A DNA stretch of 64,000 bases from Baekduia soli (GTDB lineage Bacteria; Actinomycetota; Thermoleophilia; Solirubrobacterales; Solirubrobacteraceae), in assembly GCF_007970665.1 (NCBI RefSeq), contig NZ_CP042430.1, forward strand, positions 4,588,001-4,652,000, given 5' to 3'. Position 1 is the stretch's first letter. Every line of letters starts with the position of its first letter. The position numbers and the translations under genes are program-made. Of the stretch, positions 17,095-25,249 are shown one piece after another. The notes under the pieces are model-generated. The model was given only the letters and a program-made list of their open reading frames with translations. It made no database searches and was not told where the DNA came from.

Positions 17095-17667
17095 ATGGGC
17101 TTCCTCGACGCGCTGCTGGGCAAGCGCAAGCTGAAGGGGCCGGCGCCCGACCGGCTCTTTGCGATCACCACCGCGGCGGTCGCGCTGGAGGCCGGGCCGG
17201 CCATCGTGACCCGCGGGTCGGCGGCCATCGTCTTCCAGCCCCTGGCCACGGGCGACTTCCGCCAGATCGCCACCGACATGGAGGAGGTCGTGCGCGGCAC
17301 CGGCGAGGAGACCGGGACGACGCTGACGACGACCGACGACACCTACGGCTACCGCTGGATGGTGCTGCACGACTCCGACGTCGAGGACCTCGCGGTCGGC
17401 GTCAACGCGGTCTCCGACGCGCTCGCGGTGGGCGGCTACGCCGACCGCGTGCTCTGCGCGGTCTTCGCGTTCGAGCAGTCCGACGGTCGCGCCGTGTACT
17501 TCATCTACAACTACAAGCGCGGCACGTGGTACCCGTTCGTGCCCGCGGCCGGCGCGCAGCAGCGCGACAACGAGCGTGAGCTCCAGGTCAAGGCCCAGGT
17601 CGGCTCCGAGCTGCCCGTCGAGCCCGAGCTCGAGCGCTGGTTCCCCCTCTGGGGCATCCCCATCTAG
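17095..17667 (+). CDS. pspAB: PspA-associated protein PspAB
   Basis: The 190-residue cytoplasmic protein begins MGFLDALLGKRKLKGPAPDRLF and ends LERWFPLWGIPI, the hallmarks of the PspAB family linked to PspA envelope stress systems in actinobacteria and archaea. Its biochemical role is not established. It follows htpX closely, and PspA and PspAA are encoded 4 kb away on the other strand. Its stop codon shares the bases CTAG (17664-17667) with the stop of the convergent phosphatase gene. Confidence 0.85.
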   Translation: MGFLDALLGKRKLKGPAPDRLFAITTAAVALEAGPAIVTRGSAAIVFQPLATGDFRQIATDMEEVVRGTGEETGTTLTTTDDTYGYRWMVLHDSDVEDLAVGVNAVSDALAVGGYADRVLCAVFAFEQSDGRAVYFIYNYKRGTWYPFVPAAGAQQRDNERELQVKAQVGSELPVEPELERWFPLWGIPI

Positions 17668-19322
17668 GCGAACGCCGGCCCCGGAGGCCCGGTTCGCCCG
17701 CTGCGCCGCACGGCCAGCAGCGCGACGTCGTCGGGCCAGCCCGGGTCGGGCGCCAGCGCCGCCAGCACGCGGTCGCACAGCGCGTCCAGGCCCGGCGGCG
17801 CGGAGGACACCACGGAGCGCAGCGCCTCCAGCCCCGTGTCGATCCCCTCGCCGCGGCGCTCGATCAGCCCGTCGGTGTACAGCAGCAGGCGCCCGTCCTC
17901 GGGCAGCCGGGCGTGCTGCTCGCCGCGTCCCGAGACGCCCGTACCCAGCGGCGGGGCGACCTCGCCGTACAGGAGGTGCGCGCCGGCCGCGTCGGCCAGC
18001 ACGGCGGGCGGATGGCCTGCGCTGGCGATGGCCAGGGCCCCCTCGCCATCGACGATGACCAGCGTCGCGGTCGCCATGGCGTCCATGGCGGTCACGAAGC
18101 GGTCCAGGCGGTCCAGGACGCTGCCCGGCGCACCGTCCTCCAGCGCGTAGGCGTGCAGCGCGGCGCGGACCTGGCCCATCGCCGCCGCGGCCGCCAGGCC
18201 CTTGCCGGCCATGTCCCCGATCGCCAGGCCCAGGCGGCCGCCGGGCAGCGCGACGGCGTCGTAGAAGTCGCCGCCGACCTGGCCGCCCTCGGCGCCCCGC
18301 GGCAGGTAGCGGGCGCACAGCGACAGGCCCGGCGCCTGCGGCAGGGCCTGGGGCAGCAGGCTGCGCTGCAGCGTCTCCGCGATCCGCTGCTCGCGCTCGC
18401 GCAGCTGCGCGTGGCCGATGGCCAGCGCGGCCCGCGCCCCGACGGCCTCGAGCAGGCGCAGGTCCTGCGGGCCGAAGTGGCCGACCTCCGTCGTGCTGAC
18501 GTGCAGCACACCGATGACCTCGCCCTCCAGGCGCAGCGGCACGCCGGCCAGCGACCCGCGGAAGCGGCGGTGCTCGGCGGCCAGGCCCTCGGCCGCCGCG
18601 ATGTCGTCGAAGACCATGCCGCGCCCGGCGGCGGCGATCGACCCCGACACCCCGGTCCCGAAGGGGGTGACCTCCCCGAGGATGTCCATGTCGAGCGCCG
18701 CCCGGACCCGGAGCGTTCGCCGCGGCTCGTCCACGAGCAGCACCGCCGCCCGCTGCGCGCCCAGCGCGTCGCGCGCCAGGACGAGCAGCCGGTCCAGCGC
18801 GATGTCGAGGCTCTGGCTCGTGAAGCCGGCCAGGACGACGGCCTCCAGGCGGCGCAGCCGGCGCTCGGCCTCCAGCGCGCCGGCCTGCGCGCGGTCGACC
18901 TCGCGCTGGCGGCGGCCCAGCGCGCGCTGGCTGTCGATGAGGTCGTCGTTGAGGCGCAGGACCTGCTCGATGAGCTCGTCACGCTGGACGCTGTCGGGCT
19001 CGGCCACGAGCACGACGGCATCGCCGTCGCGGCGCACGTGCACCGCGCGGTCCTCCGCGGCGCCGGGACCGCCGAACCAGCAGCCCACGGTCAGCGTGCT
19101 CCAGGCCGGGCCGGCGGCCGCGAGGTGCGCCGCCAGCGCGGGGCGCTGGGGCTCGGCGGCCAGGACCGTGGCCGGCTCGCCGATCAGGTCACGGCCCGCC
19201 GCGAGGCGCAGGGCGTCGTTGGCGTCCTCGATCGCGCCGGAGGCGCCCACCCGCGCCGCATACAGCGTGCGGCTGGTCCGGAGCAGGTCGGCGAGCGCCT
19301 GCTGTTCGTCGGCGTGGAGCAC
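17664..19322 (-). CDS. GAF-domain SpoIIE/RsbU-type protein phosphatase
   Basis: This PP2C-type phosphatase should dephosphorylate an anti-sigma antagonist. Residues 1-110 look like a PAS-like sensor. A short coiled coil follows (RLNDDLIDSQRALG), then a GAF domain at about 165-315 and a SpoIIE domain at about 335-540. Metal-binding motifs are GGDFYDAV, IGDMAGKGLAA and a terminal DDVALLAVR. The length is 552. It starts 12 bases after the stop of the cobalamin-binding gene and should be in the same transcript. The GAF domain could add a second input (small molecule or redox). Confidence 0.88.
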   Translation of the reverse strand: MLHADEQQALADLLRTSRTLYAARVGASGAIEDANDALRLAAGRDLIGEPATVLAAEPQRPALAAHLAAAGPAWSTLTVGCWFGGPGAAEDRAVHVRRDGDAVVLVAEPDSVQRDELIEQVLRLNDDLIDSQRALGRRQREVDRAQAGALEAERRLRRLEAVVLAGFTSQSLDIALDRLLVLARDALGAQRAAVLLVDEPRRTLRVRAALDMDILGEVTPFGTGVSGSIAAAGRGMVFDDIAAAEGLAAEHRRFRGSLAGVPLRLEGEVIGVLHVSTTEVGHFGPQDLRLLEAVGARAALAIGHAQLREREQRIAETLQRSLLPQALPQAPGLSLCARYLPRGAEGGQVGGDFYDAVALPGGRLGLAIGDMAGKGLAAAAAMGQVRAALHAYALEDGAPGSVLDRLDRFVTAMDAMATATLVIVDGEGALAIASAGHPPAVLADAAGAHLLYGEVAPPLGTGVSGRGEQHARLPEDGRLLLYTDGLIERRGEGIDTGLEALRSVVSSAPPGLDALCDRVLAALAPDPGWPDDVALLAVRRSGRTGPPGPAFA

Positions 19323-19334
19323 GACGGGCGGGTC

Positions 19335-20027
19335 CTACGGCGCGGACGGTCCGTCGAGGGCCAGGGCGAGCTCGGCCAGCAGGAGCGACGGATCGGCGGC
19401 GTAGATGTCGGCGCCGGCCACGAGCGCCCGCGCGCGATCGCCGTCGTAGGCGCGGCCGCCGGCCGCGATCAGCGGCGGCGGCTGCAGCCGGCGCAGCGCG
19501 GCGAACACGCGCCCGGCGGCCAGCACGTTGGCCGCCAGCGCGGTCGACAGGGCGACGACGTCGGGGCGCCGGCGGGCGGCGAGGTCGACGATGTCGGCGC
19601 CCGGGGCGTCCGGGCCGACGAAGAGGACCTCCCAGCCCGCGGCCTCCAGGAAGTCGGCGACCATCCGCGCGCCGATGGCGTGCAGCTCCCCCGGGGTCCC
19701 GGCGACGACCGCGGTCCGGCCGGGCAGGGCGGTGGGGTCCTCCTCGAGCTCGGGCGCCAGCCGGGCCAGGACGGTCTGGGTGATCTGCGTGGCCAGGTGC
19801 TCCTGGGCGACGCCGATGCGGGCCGTCTCCCACAGCCGCCCGACCTCGACCATGGCCGGGGCGAGCACGTCGAGGTAGAGCGCGCGGGGGTCGGCGCCGG
19901 CGGCCAGGGCGTCCCGGATCGTGGCCCACGCGCGCGGGCCGTCCGGTGCCAGGATCGCCGCGAGGTAGGCGTCGAGGACCGGGCCGAGCGCATCGCCGGC
20001 GGCCTGCTCGGCCCGCGGGACGCTCAC
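19335..20027 (-). CDS. Stand-alone CarH/LitR-type cobalamin-binding protein
   Basis: The 230-residue protein has a four-helix cap domain (residues 1-100) and a Rossmann-like B12-binding domain (103-225). Trp66 and Glu76-His77 form an exact W-x9-EH motif. His116 in GELHAIG stands where the lower axial His of CarH stands (GQRHEIG type), and EVLFVGPDAP follows as in CarH. These features are known from adenosylcobalamin photoreceptors. A MerR DNA-binding domain is absent. The GTG at 20027 overlaps the stop of the ATPase gene (GTGA). I infer it is a light or cobalamin sensor acting through protein contacts on the coupled ATPase or the SpoIIE phosphatase. A corrinoid protein of a methyltransferase is less likely, as no such enzyme is nearby. 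Confidence 0.8.
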   Translation of the reverse strand: MSVPRAEQAAGDALGPVLDAYLAAILAPDGPRAWATIRDALAAGADPRALYLDVLAPAMVEVGRLWETARIGVAQEHLATQITQTVLARLAPELEEDPTALPGRTAVVAGTPGELHAIGARMVADFLEAAGWEVLFVGPDAPGADIVDLAARRRPDVVALSTALAANVLAAGRVFAALRRLQPPPLIAAGGRAYDGDRARALVAGADIYAADPSLLLAELALALDGPSAP

Positions 20028-20407
20028 CGCGCCTCGTCCGGGTCGCCGAGCTCGAACCAGACGTGCGTGCTGCCCTCCCGCACGCCCCAGCGCCGAGACA
20101 GGGCCTCGACGAGGTGCAGGCCCCATCCGCCCGGCTCTGTCGCCGGCCGGGTGCGGGCGGTCGGCACGAAGCCGTCGCCCTCGTCGACGATCTCGCAGCG
20201 CAGCGTGCCGTCGCCGGCCGAGGCGTCCAGGAGCACGCGCACGGCCGGGCCGCGGCCGTGGCGCACGGCGTTGGTCACCAGCTCGGAGAGCAGCAGGCGC
20301 GCCTGGTGGGCGACGGGCTCGGGGACGTGCGGGACAAGCGCGTCCACGAGATGGCGGGCCTGCGCCGGGGCGCGCGGATCGCGTGGGATGTCGAGAGCAC
20401 GGACCAT
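20024..20407 (-). CDS. RsbW/SpoIIAB-like ATP-binding protein (anti-sigma kinase family)
   Basis: The 127-residue HATPase_c protein has the N-box SELVTNAVRHG, the G1 box DEGDGF and the glycine-rich GGWGLHLVE. This is the size and layout of serine kinases that bind a sigma factor and phosphorylate a STAS antagonist. It is the first gene of a three-gene unit with the cobalamin-binding protein and the SpoIIE phosphatase. No sigma factor is adjacent; the closest are at 36.5, 37.4 and 48.5 kb. Confidence 0.88.
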   Translation of the reverse strand: MVRALDIPRDPRAPAQARHLVDALVPHVPEPVAHQARLLLSELVTNAVRHGRGPAVRVLLDASAGDGTLRCEIVDEGDGFVPTARTRPATEPGGWGLHLVEALSRRWGVREGSTHVWFELGDPDEAR

Positions 20408-20668
20408 GATCGTCAGCGGCGCAGCCTCCGGAAACGGTACCCGGCGGCCCGAAGAGCATGCCCGCGATCAGCGGCCCCGCGCCAGGAGGACCCTGGCACA
20501 GGGACGGTTCAATACCATCTGCGGATCGTCGGCATCCGACAGTCCGGGCCTCCCCCGGACCCCCGTGTCCGGGCGCAGACACACCGACCAGACCCGGTCG
20601 CCCTGCGACGCTCCGTCGCGTCGGCCCTGGCCTCAGGCCGTCCCGCCCACGAGGTCTACGCGGCGCTC

Positions 20669-21472
20669 GTGCGGCCCGTCGTCGCGTCCCACGGCCCCCA
20701 GGATGCGCCCGACGCCGTGGCGTCCTCCGCCGTCCGGGCGGCGCTCGCCGACGTCGCGGTCGCGCTGCCGGCCTCCGAGGGGGGCCTCGGCCGCTGCGCG
20801 GCTGTGCTGGCCCCCGCCGACCCGTCCGGCGCGCTCGACGCCCGGATGCTGGCCGACGTCCTGGACGCCGACGGCTGGACCGTCGAGCTCATCGACCTGT
20901 GCGAGGACCCGGCCGCCGTCGTGGAGGCCGTGACCGCCACCGCCGCCGAGGTCGTCGCCGTGCCCGCCGCCGACGCCGCGCAGGCCCTCGCCGCCCGGGC
21001 CGCGTGCTCGGCGCTGCGCGGGCTCGGGCGCCCGCCGCTCGTCGTCGGCGTCACCTTCGCCGCGGGCCGAGACCCCGTCGCACTGGCCACCGACCACCTC
21101 CTCGAGGACGCCGGTGCGCTCCCGGGCCTGCTGGACCGCCGCGTCCCCGCCGCCGACGGCGGGGGCGGCGCCGTCCGCTGGGGCGTGCGGCTCGCACGCG
21201 AGGCCGGCGGGTTGACCGTCGTCCCGGGCGGTGTCCTCGACGCGGCCTCGGCGCTGCGGCTGCGCGAGGTCGTCGAGAGCCGCCGCGCGCTGTATCCACG
21301 CATCGTCATCGACCTGCGCGAGCTGCTGGTCACCGACGAGCCGGGGCTCGAGGCCCTGGCGACGTGGAACGCCGAGCTCCCCTGGGCGCCCACGGTCAGC
21401 GCGCGGGCCGACGGGCCGTCCCTGGACGCGGTGCGCGCCGCAGGGCTGCTGGGCCGGCTGCCCGTCGTCTGA
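20669..21472 (+). CDS. Degenerate cobalamin-fold plus STAS domain protein (start uncertain)
   Basis: The product joins a helical cap and Rossmann-like region, similar in layout to the B12 protein on the other strand, to a C-terminal STAS domain (GGLTVVPGGVLDAASALRLR onward). The cobalamin ligands are missing: there is no W-x9-EH motif and no axial His where RCAAVLAPADPSG occurs. In the STAS domain the usual DSSG with its phosphorylated Ser is TDEPG, so classical phosphorylation is doubtful. Coding character and family similarity extend upstream to about 20590, but no ATG, GTG or TTG is in frame between 20402 and 20669. The GTG at 20669 is thus a minimal start; a CTG at 20519 is another candidate. 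Confidence 0.65.
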   Translation: MRPVVASHGPQDAPDAVASSAVRAALADVAVALPASEGGLGRCAAVLAPADPSGALDARMLADVLDADGWTVELIDLCEDPAAVVEAVTATAAEVVAVPAADAAQALAARAACSALRGLGRPPLVVGVTFAAGRDPVALATDHLLEDAGALPGLLDRRVPAADGGGGAVRWGVRLAREAGGLTVVPGGVLDAASALRLREVVESRRALYPRIVIDLRELLVTDEPGLEALATWNAELPWAPTVSARADGPSLDAVRAAGLLGRLPVV

Positions 21473-21490
21473 GCGGCCGGCCCCGGAGGG

Positions 21491-21775
21491 CTACAGGCGG
21501 TCGGGGACCAGTCCCTCGCCCGTGAAGTCCGCGCCGGCCTCCTCGAAGCTGAGGTCGCCCGGCGGCAGGATGACGTCGGAGGCGCACAGGTCCTCGTCGC
21601 CGAGGAGCCTTCCCTCCGTGCGCACGAGGGCCAGGAGCGCCTCGAAGTGCTCGTGGAAGGCGGCCTCGTCACCGCGCTCGACGGCGGCCACCGCGGCGTT
21701 GTCGAGCTCGTCGAGGCGCGGGTGCCGAGCCTCGTCGAGCTCGAACTGGCCCTCGCCGGAGATCCGGACGATCAC
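21491..21775 (-). CDS. pspAA: PspA-associated protein PspAA
   Basis: The 94-residue protein starts MIVRISGEGQFELDE (GTG at 21775) and ends FTGEGLVPDRL, features of the PspAA family that accompanies PspA in actinobacteria. Its GTG overlaps the pspA stop (GTGA), so translation is coupled. PspAA is thought to be a PspA partner; the biochemical role is unknown. Confidence 0.85.
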   Translation of the reverse strand: MIVRISGEGQFELDEARHPRLDELDNAAVAAVERGDEAAFHEHFEALLALVRTEGRLLGDEDLCASDVILPPGDLSFEEAGADFTGEGLVPDRL

Positions 21776-22524
21776 GCCTGCCCGCCCTCGATCTGCTTGG
21801 CGTCCGGCGGGGTGCCGGAGCCGAGCTCGGCCTTCATCTTGGCCAGCTCGTCGTCGACGGTCGCCGTGCTGGAGAGCTCCTTGAGCTGGCGGTCGATGTC
21901 GTCCTCGCCGGAGCCGAGCTGCGTCAGGTCGTCGAACGCGCCGGAGGCCTCGAGCTCGCCCACGGCGTCGGCGCGGGCCTTCATCTGCTCGGTCTTGTCG
22001 ACCGCGCGCTGCATGGCCAGGCCGACGTCGGCCATCTCCTCGCCCACGCCGGTCGCGGCCTCGGAGATGCGCACCTGGGCCTCGGCGGCCGAGTACTGCG
22101 CCTTGATGACCTCCTTCTTGGTGCGGAAGGTCTCGATCTTCGTGGTCAGCTTCTGCTGCGAGTCGACCAGCTTCTGCTGCTGGGCCTCGAGCTCGGCGAC
22201 CTGCGAGTCCAGCGACTGCAGCTCGGACTGGGCCACGTTCTTGCGCTCCAGCGCGACGCGGGCCAGCTCCTCGTTGCCCTGGGCCAGCGCCTGGCGCGCC
22301 TGCGTGTCGAGCTTGACGACGGACTGCTCGAGCTTGGACGACTGCATCTGCAGGCGCTTCTTCGCGGTGACGACGTCCGCGATGCCCTTCTTGACGTTCT
22401 GCAGCGACTCGAGCTGCTTCTGGTAGCTGTAGTCGAGGGTCTCCGCCGGATCCTCGGCGCGGTCGAGCAGCTTCGAGATCTTCGCCTTGACGACCGTCGA
22501 GAAACGGCCACTCACACCCGGCAT
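21772..22524 (-). CDS. pspA: Phage-shock protein A (PspA/IM30 family)
   Basis: The 250-residue ESCRT-III-like protein is almost all alpha-helical coiled coil, after a short amphipathic start (MPGVSGRFSTVVKAKISKLLD). It should bind stressed membranes and form scaffolding assemblies. EDPAETLDYSYQKQLESLQ is typical of actinobacterial members. It forms an operon with pspAA. A 300-base spacer upstream contains only the 3' end of an NlpC/P60 gene and about 200 bases with no recognisable coding sequence. Confidence 0.93.
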   Translation of the reverse strand: MPGVSGRFSTVVKAKISKLLDRAEDPAETLDYSYQKQLESLQNVKKGIADVVTAKKRLQMQSSKLEQSVVKLDTQARQALAQGNEELARVALERKNVAQSELQSLDSQVAELEAQQQKLVDSQQKLTTKIETFRTKKEVIKAQYSAAEAQVRISEAATGVGEEMADVGLAMQRAVDKTEQMKARADAVGELEASGAFDDLTQLGSGEDDIDRQLKELSSTATVDDELAKMKAELGSGTPPDAKQIEGGQA

Positions 22525-22723
22525 CGGGCCTCCGTACAGATCGCAGTTGGGGTCTTGCCCCCAAGCCTACCCCGCCCGGACCCGGCGTTCGGCGATCCCG
22601 CGCGCCGGCCCGCCCCGCCGTCGTCACCCCGCAGGGCGGCGTCGTCGGCGTCGGTCCACCTGGCGGCCGATCATGTCGGCCGCCACCGCTCCGATGTCCA
22701 GGCCCCGGCGGCCCCGGCGCGGG

Positions 22724-23338
22724 CTAGAAGCCGTCCGGATGGCGGGCGGCGAAGCCCCGGGTGCTGCGGAGCACCGGGCGCCAGCGGGGGCCCTTGCCGC
22801 CCGACGGGTCGCCGGCGGCGCTCGTGTCCAGGCGCAGCCCGGCGATGACGGCGAAGGCGTGGCCCGGGTTCGTGTAGACCGTGATCCACGCGCCAGGGCC
22901 CTTGAGGCCCCACTTCATGAACGAGCCGGAGTCCAGGGGCGAGGTCAGCAGGCCGCCGCCGTGCAGCGCGTAGGAGACGGTGCCGGAGCAGTCGTAGCCC
23001 TTGCCGGAGAACTTGGCGTTGTGGCCGCCGCCGTACACGTACGGCTTGCCGATGATCGTGTTGGCCGCGGCGAGGGCGTCCTTGACCTCCTGCGGGGCGG
23101 CGGCCGGCGCGGCGGCGTACCCGTTGGGCAGGATGGTGGCCGCCGGCAGGTCGACGACCTGGGTGGTCGCCGGGTTCGGCACGCCGTAGGCGACGCCCCC
23201 GTTGACGACGGGGGCCGGGACGGCCGGTGCTGCAGGGGTGGGGATGCTGCCGTCGACGCCACCGGTCGCCTGTGCGAACGCCGCGGGAGCAGCGCACAGG
23301 GATACGGCGATCGTCAGCACGAGGGCGTAGGCCCGCAA
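22724..23338 (-). CDS. Secreted NlpC/P60-family peptidoglycan hydrolase
   Basis: A signal peptide (residues 1-22, ending AAFAQA) is followed by a Pro/Ala-rich linker and an NlpC/P60 domain from about 85. The catalytic Cys is in GYDCSGTVSYAL, and the His in NPGHAFAVIAG. Such enzymes cleave D-Glu-DAP bonds of wall peptides. The 204-residue length is short for the family, with a single catalytic domain and no wall-binding repeats. A c-di-AMP riboswitch precedes it directly, with a Shine-Dalgarno stretch (GAAAGAGGA) at its end. Confidence 0.88.
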   Translation of the reverse strand: MRAYALVLTIAVSLCAAPAAFAQATGGVDGSIPTPAAPAVPAPVVNGGVAYGVPNPATTQVVDLPAATILPNGYAAAPAAAPQEVKDALAAANTIIGKPYVYGGGHNAKFSGKGYDCSGTVSYALHGGGLLTSPLDSGSFMKWGLKGPGAWITVYTNPGHAFAVIAGLRLDTSAAGDPSGGKGPRWRPVLRSTRGFAARHPDGF

Positions 23339-23355
23339 GGTCGATTCCTCTTTCG

Positions 23356-23480
23356 TCGGCCTGCGGGGTTAGCTGACGGGCTAGCGCGGAAAGAGCCTGC
23401 GCTTCACACGGATGCACCGTGAAATTCGCCCCAAACAACCTGGGTCCCCCGCCCACTGACTCCTCATCAGTGGTTCGGCG
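23356..23480 (-). ncRNA. Cyclic di-AMP riboswitch (ydaO-yuaA leader)
   Basis: Read on the minus strand, the leader shows in order GGGGGACCC, then TTGGGGCGAATT, then CCCGTCAGCTAACCCCGCAGGC, which match the most conserved blocks of the ydaO-yuaA motif. It ends just before the ribosome-binding site of the NlpC/P60 gene. Riboswitches of this class sit before cell-wall hydrolase genes in many actinobacteria and turn expression off when c-di-AMP is high. The boundaries are approximate. Confidence 0.85.
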
Positions 23481-23661
23481 TGGTCGGCAACCTACACGAA
23501 CGGGACGAAAGATGCACATCGACGTCCCGCAATGCGGGTTGCACCCACGTCTTCGGCGTCACACCTGCCCCGCCGGAGCTGAAGGGTCAGCAGACGGACA
23601 AACGGTGGAGGCGCGCCTGCAGCGGCGCGGCGTCGCCGGGGCGTCCCCTAGGCTGCGAGCC

Positions 23662-24864
23662 ATGCGTGCCCGGGCACTGGCAGCGGCGCTGCTCGTCGTC
23701 GCCGTCGTGGCGGCCGGCTGCGGACGCGGAGACGGCAAGGTCACCACCACCACGGTCGCGGGGCCGGCGATCGGGGCCAAGGGCACCGAGAGCACGGCCG
23801 CCGAGGACCTCGGGTTCCCCGCCTTCGCGACGAAGAACACGACGCGCGTCGGCGGGGCCGACCCGACGGCCGACGCCGCCGCGGCGGCCCGCGCGGTCTA
23901 CTCCGGCGCCTCGCGGATCACCCGCCCGCACGCCGTCGTCCTCGCCGACGGCCGCGACTGGCGCATCGGCCTCGCCGCCGCGGTCCTCATGGGTCCGCCC
24001 GTCCGCGCGCCGCTGCTCTACGCGCAGGGCACCGCCACGCTGCCCGCCGCGACCCAGGACGCCCTGGACGGGCTGCAGCCGACGGGCAGCAAGCCCGCCG
24101 GCGGCGCCCAGGTCATCCGCGTCGGCGACGTCCCCACCCTGCCCGCGGCCACGAAGACGACCGACCTGCGCGCGAGCGACCCGATCGCCCTCGCGCGCGC
24201 CGTCGACGCCTTCCAGTCGGCCGCGCGCGGCACGACGAGCGACCGTGTCCTGGTCGTCAGCGCCGACGACGCCGCCTACGCGATGCCGGCGGCGGCGTGG
24301 GCCGCCAAGGCCGGCGACCCGATCCTCTTCACGCACAAGGACGACGTCCCGGAGGACACCCGGACCGCGATCGCCGCCCACCAACAGCCCAAGATCTACG
24401 TGCTCGGGCCGCCCAGCGTCATCTCGGAGAACGCGATGCGGGCCCTGCGCGCCCTGGGCTCGGTGACGCGGATCTCGGGCAACGACCCGGTCTCGAACTC
24501 GGTCGCCTTCGCGCGCTTCGTCGACGGGGCGTTCGGGTGGGGCGTCGTGGACCCGGGGCACGGCTTCGTCTTCGCCAACGCCAAGCGGCCCGCCGACGCG
24601 GCCGCCGCGGCGCCGCTGTCGGCCAGCGGGACCTACGGGCCGCTGCTGGTCACCGATCAGGCCGACCGGCTGCCCGCCGCGCTCAACGGCTACCTGCTCG
24701 ACGTGCAGCCCGGCTACACGAGGGATCCCGTGCGCGGGGTCTACAATCACGCGTGGATCGTCGGTGACGAGGGGGCCATGTCCGTGGCCGTGCAGTCCCA
24801 GATCGACGCCCTGATGGAGATCGTCCCCGTCAACGAGCGCAGCACCACCCCCTCTTCCCCATGA
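23662..24864 (+). CDS. Lipoprotein with cell wall binding repeat 2 (CWB2-like) fold
   Basis: The 400-residue product has a lipobox VAAGC (Cys20). Tandem Rossmann-like repeats follow, with the CWB2 pattern of RVGGADPTADAAAAARAVY, VVLADGRDWRIGLAAA and IYVLGPPSVISENAMRAL. In clostridia such modules attach S-layer proteins to secondary wall polymers. Here lipid anchoring plus wall-binding could bridge membrane and wall. It overlaps the next gene by four bases (ATGA). Confidence 0.8.
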   Translation: MRARALAAALLVVAVVAAGCGRGDGKVTTTTVAGPAIGAKGTESTAAEDLGFPAFATKNTTRVGGADPTADAAAAARAVYSGASRITRPHAVVLADGRDWRIGLAAAVLMGPPVRAPLLYAQGTATLPAATQDALDGLQPTGSKPAGGAQVIRVGDVPTLPAATKTTDLRASDPIALARAVDAFQSAARGTTSDRVLVVSADDAAYAMPAAAWAAKAGDPILFTHKDDVPEDTRTAIAAHQQPKIYVLGPPSVISENAMRALRALGSVTRISGNDPVSNSVAFARFVDGAFGWGVVDPGHGFVFANAKRPADAAAAAPLSASGTYGPLLVTDQADRLPAALNGYLLDVQPGYTRDPVRGVYNHAWIVGDEGAMSVAVQSQIDALMEIVPVNERSTTPSSP

Positions 24865-25187
24865 GCCAGGCCGAGCATCCCGACCGCCTCCACCGCGAGG
24901 TCACCATCGACGACGTGCGCCAGCTCATGGGCGCGTCGACGCCCCATTTCGCGCTCCAGCTGCGCAACCGCATCGCGCGGCTCATCGCGCCGCTGCCCGA
25001 GGGGCACCCGGCGCGCGCGCTGGGCGAGCAGGAGGTGGCCCGCCTGACCGCGCTGGGCTACTCGGGCGAGACCCGCGGCCACCATGCCGAGGAGGGCATG
25101 CGCCCCATGCCCTCCGTCAGCGACGCCACGCGCGTCACCGGCGGCCCCGGCGGCGAGTCGCCCGAGCCGCACACCACCGCCGCCTGA
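24861..25187 (+). CDS. Small hypothetical protein
   Basis: The 108-residue product has an N-terminal helical part (TIDDVRQLMGASTPHFALQL onward) and a disordered, Gly/Pro-rich C-terminal third. There is no signal peptide or membrane segment. It is coupled to the lipoprotein gene upstream. I recognise no family beyond conservation expected in Thermoleophilia. Confidence 0.7.
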   Translation: MSQAEHPDRLHREVTIDDVRQLMGASTPHFALQLRNRIARLIAPLPEGHPARALGEQEVARLTALGYSGETRGHHAEEGMRPMPSVSDATRVTGGPGGESPEPHTTAA

Positions 25188-25249
25188 GCGACGCCCGGCG
25201 CCGGCCGGCCCCCGGGCCACCGACCTCCCCGCGCTCTACCCTGGGGCCG

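Noticed and set aside
19335-20027. Corrinoid protein of a methyltransferase system
   Set aside because: The W-x9-EH motif and CarH-like axial-His context fit photoreceptors better, and no methyltransferase or reactivase gene is near.
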